Below are positions 53,971 to 60,000 of a DNA stretch of 60,000 nt, one piece after another; position 1 is the first letter of the stretch, and each line of letters opens with the position of its first letter. Source of the stretch: Mesostigma viride. Lineage: Eukaryota > Streptophyta > Mesostigmatophyceae > Mesostigmatales > Mesostigmataceae. The notes beneath the pieces are model-generated. The model was not told the origin of the DNA. It did no database searches and worked only from the letters and a program-made list of their open reading frames with translations. The DNA lies in NCBI GenBank assembly GCA_009746045.1, contig RPFO01000359.1, positions 241,683 to 301,682 on the forward strand, in the 5' to 3' direction. The translations under genes and the position numbers were made by a program.

Positions 53971-56901
53971 TCAAAACTCGACGCCACCGAAGTGGCGCCG
54001 GAAAGCCGCTGGGTCAAAACCCAGGGCCTGAGCCCAGAGGGCGGGTGGGATGTCGCGCCCCAGGAGGCTGCGGTGGAGGCCAATGTAGCGCGTGACCGAG
54101 AGGGCCGAAGCCCACCGGCCGCGCAGCTGGATGGCCTCCGGCGACTCGCCAGCGATGGCGTCGTGCGTCGCCCCCCCATGCCGGAGGCTGTGAAAAGAAA
54201 ACATCCCTGGGATGCTCATGCGGGCCTGCACAGCCTCCCACTGCTGCCTAGCCTGGCTGTACGTTAAGCCTCGAAAGAGGAGTGCATCCGGGGGCTGGCC
54301 AGCCGTCAGACGTCGCAGGAGCCACAAAGAAAGTGGATCCCGGACGAGGACGTGCTGGGCCGCCCCCTGCGCAGTTTTGGGGTTGCGCAGCACAAAGGCA
54401 CCGACCATGGGCCCTGGCTCGAGAAGGGGGTGGCCGGGATGAGCCACATCCCGAACCCGCAGCCCTAGCGCCTCGCTAATGCGTAAATACTGCTGGAAAG
54501 CAATAATAATCAACGCACTCAAATGCACCTGTCGACGTGAAACTAGCAACAGGGCAGTGAAATAGCAAAGGCGCCAGGGCATAGGCGGAGGGCTGACAGC
54601 CGGAACAAGCCGCTGCCAACCTGCTAGCAGGCGGTCCGCCAGTACCCAATTCCGAACAATGTCGGGGTAGTACAGGTGCAGACAGGCCTTGGCATGCTGG
54701 CATAAGGTACGCCCCCGCCCGCCTCTGGCATGGTAGACAGCAGAAATCCACTCACAGAAAATGGCTTCGGCGTCAGCTGGGTCGACAGGGCCAGGTGGCG
54801 CCCACGCCACGTAGACAGCCGCCGCACGTCGGTACGCTGGCAAGGTAGACACAGGGTTGACTGTGCCCTCCAAAAGTGCCAAGTCCCGAGGGCGTCGCGC
54901 CCCCTCAGGCCCAGGGTTGGGATGCACGTCACCACACCGGGTCAAGTCAGGAACCCAAGCGCCACGCCGACTGGCCTTGTCAGCTGGGTTGTGGTCGGTA
55001 GCCACCCAGACCCAGTGGCTCTGCATGTCGCCAGCCAGTGACAGAGCGCAGTAGCGTCGAACCAGCTGGTTGAGACGGTAGGAAGACGACCGCCCTCTGA
55101 CAAACGCCCCCACCACAGCACTGGAGTCTACGAGCCGGACGACTCGCTTACCCCGACACGCCTTGGTCCGGCACGACCACTCGACCCCCTGTGTCGCAGC
55201 AATCGCCTCCTTGACGTTGATGTGGTTAGGCTGCCCCCGCCACCGGTAGGACAGTGCCGTACGCCAGTGGCCACTATCCAGCAGGCTGTAGTCCCCCTCC
55301 TCCATGCGCTCCAGGTCCCAGTCCTCCCCAGACGTTAAAGCTGTCGTCCGCCACCCCCGCGCTTCGCGCCGGGTCGCCAGCCGGGCACAATCGGCCCCAG
55401 GCAGGTCCCTGTAGACCACCCCACCGCCGGAGCCGCTCGCATCACTTGCGACGACCCGGTCAGAAAGGGGCCGGGCCCTGGCCGCCCTCAAAAAGGGGGC
55501 CAGGTCGATCGCCGCCTGAAGCTCCTGGCGGGCCCCCGCAGGGAGGCGCCAGCGGCGCCCAGGCAGGGAGGCATTCATGGCTGCTAGCAGCCGGTACGTC
55601 TCAGACCACACCGAAAGCATGGGGCGGCACAGCAGATGCATCCACACCCACTTCCCAAGCACAGAACTAAGTTCGCGGTAGTATGTAAACCCGCGATCTA
55701 AGATTCTATGAGTAGCGGCGATAACTGCCACCACACGCTCAGGAACAGGCACCACGTCACCATCCCTTTGGTGAATGACCCCCACCGCCTGCACACCAGT
55801 CTGCTCTGCTGTCGCCCGTACCACCTTGTCAGACTTCTGCACCAGCCCAACAGCGGCGTAGGCAGCCTGAACACGATCTAGCTGCTGATTCACCCCATCC
55901 ACCGACGCACAGTGGGTGAAATGGAGGTCATCGATCGTCACAGCATGCATACCTTCCAGATCCTGCCGAGATTCGAAGCACGGCGAGGGCGCCAAGGGCG
56001 CAGCAGGGTCCTCCTCCAGCCTCAGCCGGACGGTCTCCCCCGCCTCGTTGGCCTCCGCCACCAGGATCAGCGCGGACATGTTGATGCTCAGCCCACGACT
56101 AGCCTCCAACGGCGGCTTGGGGCCACAGCGGTACAACACAGACTGATGCACACACTGGGCCACCGCGACGGCCAGCTTGTTGCCCATTGGCCAGCACAAC
56201 ATCCACGGCCACACCTTCCGACGAGCCCCACTCAGGCCCACCAGATCCGACCACACCGGCATCCACGCACAGTACCGCCGCATCCAAACTGGCAGGCGGA
56301 GTCTGTTGTAGTACGAATCCAAATCTGATACGCCCCCAAAAACATCCTCCCCAGCGCGCGTGGGCAAATCGCAAATCACGCCAAGGTGTGGTAAAAAAGC
56401 GGGCATAGGATCAGGTAGTGGCATGTTGCCACGCCGGTTGTCCACAATCAGCCGTATACGGCCGTCGGGCTTTCCGACCCCAAAAGTACCGTTCACCATA
56501 GGCGGCTCCTCCTCAAAAAATCCACCCAAAATCCCCCTCTCCACACACACCGTGCAAACCCGCGCGAACTCCTCCATGCTACACCCCCGCGAGATCCGCA
56601 TCGACTTCTGCAAGATCCGCTCTGCTGGGCTCAGCGTCCGTACCATCCTACTCTCATCATTCAAAATTGCTCCCCAAGAGGGGGGTAGTAAGTTCAGCAC
56701 ATCCACTTGGCCACCTTCCCCCGGACCAGGCAAAGCCAAGCGTGCGGCCACTAACGGTTCGTAAGGGGCTCCTTCAGCATATTCACCCCCATCCACTACA
56801 GATCCTGCCATTGCCGCTACGGAACCACCGTTCCGGCGGACAAAGGACCTGCAAGCATCATCGATCCCATCTAGGGCCGCCTGCTGCAGAGGCCCGGGCA
56901 C
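53971..56901 (-). CDS. DIRS polyprotein: reverse transcriptase, RNase H, 2A-like site, tyrosine recombinase
   Basis: 976 residues, uninterrupted. RT: GKPDGRIRLIVDNRR (143-157), motif A VSDLDSYYNRLRLP (191-204), motif C AVTIDDLHF (320-328). RNase H: VASDASGSGGG (484-494), INVKEAIA (561-568), LVDSSAVVGAF (590-600), TDHNPADKASR (635-645). Then GDVHPNPGP at 657-665, close to the 2A ribosome-skipping signature, followed by a recombinase: YLRISEALGLR (Arg near 807), FSFHSLRHGG (His 904, Arg 907) and TRYIGLH (Tyr 939). By family knowledge RT copies the RNA and the recombinase inserts the circular DNA. An intact ORF suggests a young, possibly active element. Confidence 0.88.
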   Translation of the reverse strand: MPGPLQQAALDGIDDACRSFVRRNGGSVAAMAGSVVDGGEYAEGAPYEPLVAARLALPGPGEGGQVDVLNLLPPSWGAILNDESRMVRTLSPAERILQKSMRISRGCSMEEFARVCTVCVERGILGGFFEEEPPMVNGTFGVGKPDGRIRLIVDNRRGNMPLPDPMPAFLPHLGVICDLPTRAGEDVFGGVSDLDSYYNRLRLPVWMRRYCAWMPVWSDLVGLSGARRKVWPWMLCWPMGNKLAVAVAQCVHQSVLYRCGPKPPLEASRGLSINMSALILVAEANEAGETVRLRLEEDPAAPLAPSPCFESRQDLEGMHAVTIDDLHFTHCASVDGVNQQLDRVQAAYAAVGLVQKSDKVVRATAEQTGVQAVGVIHQRDGDVVPVPERVVAVIAATHRILDRGFTYYRELSSVLGKWVWMHLLCRPMLSVWSETYRLLAAMNASLPGRRWRLPAGARQELQAAIDLAPFLRAARARPLSDRVVASDASGSGGGVVYRDLPGADCARLATRREARGWRTTALTSGEDWDLERMEEGDYSLLDSGHWRTALSYRWRGQPNHINVKEAIAATQGVEWSCRTKACRGKRVVRLVDSSAVVGAFVRGRSSSYRLNQLVRRYCALSLAGDMQSHWVWVATDHNPADKASRRGAWVPDLTRCGDVHPNPGPEGARRPRDLALLEGTVNPVSTLPAYRRAAAVYVAWAPPGPVDPADAEAIFCEWISAVYHARGGRGRTLCQHAKACLHLYYPDIVRNWVLADRLLAGWQRLVPAVSPPPMPWRLCYFTALLLVSRRQVHLSALIIIAFQQYLRISEALGLRVRDVAHPGHPLLEPGPMVGAFVLRNPKTAQGAAQHVLVRDPLSLWLLRRLTAGQPPDALLFRGLTYSQARQQWEAVQARMSIPGMFSFHSLRHGGATHDAIAGESPEAIQLRGRWASALSVTRYIGLHRSLLGRDIPPALWAQALGFDPAAFRRHFGGVEF
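54907..54933 (-). other. 2A-like motif between RNase H and recombinase
   Basis: Codons 657-665 spell GDVHPNPGP. The 2A consensus is D-[V/I]-E-x-N-P-G-P. Here the Glu is His. The location between two enzymes of one polyprotein is where a co-translational break would be useful. Confidence 0.5.
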
Positions 56902-57097
56902 ACGGGCTGAATCTACAGCAGGCGGGTCTCGCCCCCCCCCCCCATCCAGTTTAACGCCCTAACCGTCTGACAGGCTAGTGTGCGAGCATTAAAAGCCCGA
57001 CTCATCCTATCGCGCCTACGGCCTGAGCGTACCTGCTGCCACCAGTCACGAGGTGGCAGGGGTGCTGGAAGAGGTAGTGGAAGAAGGCACCGCTCCC

Positions 57098-58199
57098 TCA
57101 CTTGTTGTTGTTGGACGGGCCGCCCTGCCCCTTCTTGCCGGGACCCTGCTCCAGCTTGTGCTGCAGCTTCCCCATGCTCATCGCCGCCCGCACCGCCGGA
57201 GACGCCAGCATTGCTCCACCCTCCTGGAATGGCAGCATTGCCGACGGCGTCCCCTTCCACCCGTCGACCCCACATCCACCAGCTGGCATGCCGTGATCAG
57301 CTTTGCCAGGTACTCGGCTGCTGCCAGCTCCAGAATTACTTCGGAGCGTGGCGTGGCCCAGTAGCCAAATTCTGTCACCATCGTGTCCAGAATTCCTGCC
57401 ATCTGCAGGAGCAGCATCCGCCTCTCCCCGCTGGCTGAGCTGCCGTGCATCGTCAGCATTAACGATGCACGGATGGACTTCCCCCCCACGCTCTCCGCGT
57501 AGTCCAGCATTCCCGGCAGCACCGCCTCCAGCATGTTGCTCACCAGCACCGGCACTGCATGCCCACTCAGCGCCACCCCCTTCGTGCGCGCCAGCCTGCC
57601 AGCAGCCGTCGCTGCGGCTGGGCTTGCAGCTGCTGGAGTCTTTGCCTGGTCCAGCAGCTTCGACATAGCCGATATTAGGTCGCCAATATCTCCGCCAGTG
57701 CGGGCGTTGCCCGGCCGGGATGGAAGCCCTCCAGCTGGCGTTGCATAGCCCGTCTCGGTCCCCAGCAGCCGACCTAGGTTTCGGTCCAGGTCCGCCACAG
57801 CCTGGTCGATCGCCCCAGGAGCGCCATCGTCCTCCCCAGCGCCCGCTCCACCATGCCCCGCCCCTCCGCTTCCACCTGCCGAAGGGGGAACACCCCCGTT
57901 CCCACCGCACCTGCTGACACTGGTGGGTCCGGCTCTGCAATAGCCTCCCCCAGTTGCGCTGCTAGCACATCGGCCAGGGCCTCCTCCCCATCCCAGTCGC
58001 TGACAAACCCCCGTTCCTCCAGGACGTCCATGACGTTCTTGGCACGCCCCGGAGTGAGCTTCTGGATCCGCTCTAGCCAGTTCCCCTCCCCTAGGATCTT
58101 CTGAACCGCAGTGGCGGCCTCCTTTGGGGTGCATCCCTCCTTGGCTGCTTGCTTGAGTTTCGCTAGGAAATTCCGGTCTGGGGCTGTCACTGTGGACAT
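57098..58199 (-). pseudogene. DIRS gag-like ORF1, frameshifted
   Basis: Starts MSTVTAPDRNFLAKLKQAAK at 58199. Coding then passes through three frames: the first to about 57830 (KNVMDVLEERGFVSDWDGEEALADV), the second to about 57280 (ISAMSKLLDQAKTP, NMLEAVLPGMLDYAE, ILELAAAEYLAKLITACQL), and the third to the stop at 57098 (MSMGKLQHKLEQGPGKKGQGG). Together they would form one protein of about 365 residues ahead of the pol ORF, typical for DIRS gag. Two single-base shifts, in or near short G/C runs, break it. They could be sequence errors. Confidence 0.6.
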
Positions 58200-58611
58200 G
58201 GTAGGTTATACTGCTTGATGTGTTATCTTGCGTTTTGTTTTTTTGTGTTGTGGTCACGTGAGGTTCTCAGGCAAAAGAAAACAACCTGCTTCCCTAGAAT
58301 GGAAGCCCACCCTTTATAGCAACCACCTCTCCAGCCAACCCCTACCTGGGTGGCTGGGGTACGGGTGCCAGCACAAAAAATATTTTTTCTAAAATTATTT
58401 TTTCTTTTGGTGCTATACGGCGTTGCATTCTCCGCTCAGCAGGTTAGTCATAGATAAAATGAGCATAGCTCACCAAATATATTAACGCGTTTTATACTGC
58501 ATAAACGAATTCATTAAAATTTATATCACGTTCACATTCGTTATCAGCTCAAAAAGAGCGAAATGGCAAGCTCGTTGCCGTCGTCAACAAGACGACACTC
58601 TACTCCCTGTC

Positions 58612-59182
58612 CTAATTGGAGTTTCCAGTCGGGCTCTTCATAACGTTCGAGGCGGACTTCCTCTTGTCGCCAAGGCCGCGGGAGCTTGACACTTCCTCGC
58701 GGTTCCTCTTCCTGCCATGGGAAGTGGCGGTCTTTGCGTCCTCGAAACCCTTCTTTGCCTCCTCCCATGCCTTGTAGAGCGCAATGGGGGAAATGCCTGG
58801 CTGGCGCTTGGACTTGGAGAAGCCATTGAGGAATTCATCAACCATCTTAACGCATCCGTCGGCTTGGTCGAGGCGAATCCACTCGCAGCGGTCCTCGACC
58901 TTCCTCGGCTTTGCCGCGTTCCTCTCGTAGACCCACTCGACGCAAATTTTTGGCGTCTTGCGGTCGACATCGTCATATCCGGCGTCGTGAATCTTGAGAA
59001 CCTCGCAGGTAGGTCCGGTGCCTCCAACAGCACCAGGTGCCCCGGAAAAAAGGGAGACCTGATGCGTCATGCAGGTATGAGAGCTGGTCCGATATCTTTG
59101 TCTGGCCGTCCTCGAGACTGTCGAGGTATTTTCCAAGCGTGGCCAACGCCTTCTCGCAGGGCCCTGCGTTTCGGGAAGCCAT
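58612..59182 (-). pseudogene. Hypothetical, probably viral protein with one frame break
   Basis: Starts MASRNAGPCEKALATLGKYL at 59182 with a helical N-terminus (LDSLEDGQTKISDQLSYLHD). The frame changes at a T6 run near 59047-59052, after which coding continues as TCEVLKIHDAGYDDVD, CVEWVYERNAAKPRKVEDRC and IALYKAWEEAKKGFEDAK. The end is basic (SHGRKRNREEVSSS, GDKRKSASN), stopping at 58612. One base more or less in the T-run would give a single protein of about 190 residues. A small intron is an alternative. No family recognised. Gene density and orientation fit the viral block at the window end. The long plus-strand frame over it is treated as a shadow. Confidence 0.5.
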
Positions 59183-59332
59183 GGCTACCGGCAGAGGGCT
59201 TGCAACGTGAGATGCGTGACCTGCACGTGATTTTGCCTATTTGTGCACTGTGTGCAAAGGTCCATTACATCTGCTGGCACGGCCTGGACAGGGCGCGAAG
59301 GTGGCGAGACTTGCACAAAGTGTCGAACTTGG

Positions 59333-59527
59333 CTAAAATTTGCAGTGATGCAAGTCCAGAGTGGCTTCTACCACGTGGCGAGTTCTTGGACGTGAATTCA
59401 GGTAAACGGACTCGTAAGCTCGCGCGTACTCAGGGTCGTTTCTCATACGCCTGAACGAATTCTCCAGGGTGTCCACCAGTGTGAATTTTCCAAGGCACCC
59501 ACCCATACATATTGTCGTATAATGCAC
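59333..59527 (-). CDS. Small hypothetical protein
   Basis: A 64-codon ORF (MHYTTICMGGCLGKFTLVDT) followed by a charged part (NSFRRMRNDPEYARAYESVY) and a His/Leu end. It lies 5 bases after the preceding stop, so it fits tight viral spacing. No family recognised. Confidence 0.35.
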   Translation of the reverse strand: MHYTTICMGGCLGKFTLVDTLENSFRRMRNDPEYARAYESVYLNSRPRTRHVVEATLDLHHCKF

Positions 59528-59532
59528 AGAAA

Positions 59533-60000
59533 TTACTTACCGTGACATTTGCATTTATTAAAACCTCGCACCCTCTCAAATTGTAACACGCAGACGAAAG
59601 ATTCGTATGCAGCAACGTTTTGATATTCCGTGTCTCCTACGTCCCTATCTATGTGGGCCAACCTTATCTCCAGAATGCCCCCGTTCCTAAAGAGATATGG
59701 ATTCCTCAAATTGAAATATGCGTGATCATTGATCAAAGAATAGTCGAAAGTGGTCGTTGTTGCTGTTGTTTTTTTGCATATTTCTGATCCCAACACAACC
59801 CCCTGGTCCAAATTGTGCTCACCACCCAAGAAACTTGGGGATACCAAGCCAATGAGCACGTGAGGGGGGGTGCTTTCGATTCCTGCAATGGACGCAAAGT
59901 GAAGCCCGCCTCTCCGATCCCCGTCAATGATGGGAGCACTTGGATCTGGCTTAATTTTGAAACGAAATGCCGCGTTGTCAACGTCACTGTCACTCGATGA
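59533..60000 (-). CDS. C-terminal part of a probable viral capsid-type protein (runs off the window)
   Basis: One frame is open from the window end (60000) to the stop at 59533, about 155 codons. The N-terminus lies outside; internal ATG/GTG codons are not the start. The sequence is beta-rich: FRFKIKPDPSAPIIDGD, HVLIGLVSPSFLGGEHN, FDYSLINDHAYFNLRNPYL, LEIRLAHIDRDVGD, FVCVLQFERVRGF. The dense hydrophobic/aromatic strands and a C-terminal strand ending in FER resemble jelly-roll virion proteins. This is an impression only, and major or minor capsid cannot be told apart. Confidence 0.45.
   Translation of the reverse strand, partial: SSSDSDVDNAAFRFKIKPDPSAPIIDGDRRGGLHFASIAGIESTPPHVLIGLVSPSFLGGEHNLDQGVVLGSEICKKTTATTTTFDYSLINDHAYFNLRNPYLFRNGGILEIRLAHIDRDVGDTEYQNVAAYESFVCVLQFERVRGFNKCKCHGK

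Larger units (their letters stand above)
53700..58560 (-). mobile_element. DIRS-type retrotransposon (approximate limits)
   Basis: A minus-strand element with a gag-like ORF followed by one ORF joining reverse transcriptase, RNase H and tyrosine recombinase, which defines the DIRS order. The ends are not resolved. Sequence from 58200 to 58560 is A/T-rich leader, and 53700-53970 is the 3' side. I could not find the split or inverted terminal repeats that would fix the borders. Confidence 0.7.

Noticed and set aside
58717-59454. Plus-strand ORF of 245 codons
   Set aside because: It lies antisense to a more protein-like, charged minus-strand gene in a block of minus-strand genes. Treated as a shadow.

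Overview
The window looks like nuclear DNA of a green alga (chlorophyte, possibly volvocine) that carries an endogenous Polinton-like virus (PLV) or virophage-like provirus riddled with transposons. The algal assignment rests on the retroelement mix (Copia elements with an HGDD reverse transcriptase box, a DIRS tyrosine-recombinase element, an L1-like LINE), abundant minisatellites and a short TTTAGGG telomere-type tract. It is an inference. The viral assignment rests on a FtsK/A32-like packaging ATPase (22264-23148), a tyrosine recombinase (25301-26584), a split primase plus D5/SF3 helicase (26781-34194), a divergent block of structural-type genes on the minus strand (4-3706 and 19877-21698), and 3-25 bp gene spacing.

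Layout. 1-3706: minus-strand viral genes, one carrying a perfect 76-bp palindrome and another split by an 886-bp fully palindromic element with a 5-bp target duplication. 3707-19871: a Copia LTR retrotransposon inserted in a large viral gene, with a second Copia element (11293-18950) nested in its 3' region; both have 5-bp duplications and nearly identical LTRs. 19877-34194: the rest of the large viral gene, then plus-strand viral genes (coiled-coil protein, ATPase, recombinase, primase-helicase). The primase-helicase is broken twice, by a tandem non-coding repeat (27631-29624) and by a 2.7-kb non-coding LTR element (31226-33936). 34195-53700: host-type repeat DNA with ORF1-only half-LINEs, a broken LINE ORF2, a 4.7-kb CACTA-type element full of minisatellites, and a six-copy tandem array. 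53700-58500: a DIRS element with an intact 976-codon RT-RNase H-recombinase ORF and a frameshifted gag. 58612-60000: more compact minus-strand genes of viral style, the last running off the window.

How it fits together. Removing each insertion with one copy of its target duplication gives continuous reading frames across the large structural gene, the zinc-finger gene and the 3' end of the helicase. These viral genes were therefore coding when the transposons landed. LTR pairs differ by 0, 1 and 1 bases, so the insertions look recent. Several single-base frame breaks lie in or near short homopolymers and may be either decay or sequencing error. The most unusual object is the palindromic element family that shares AGTTA...TAACT termini and a 5-bp target duplication with the Copia elements next to it.
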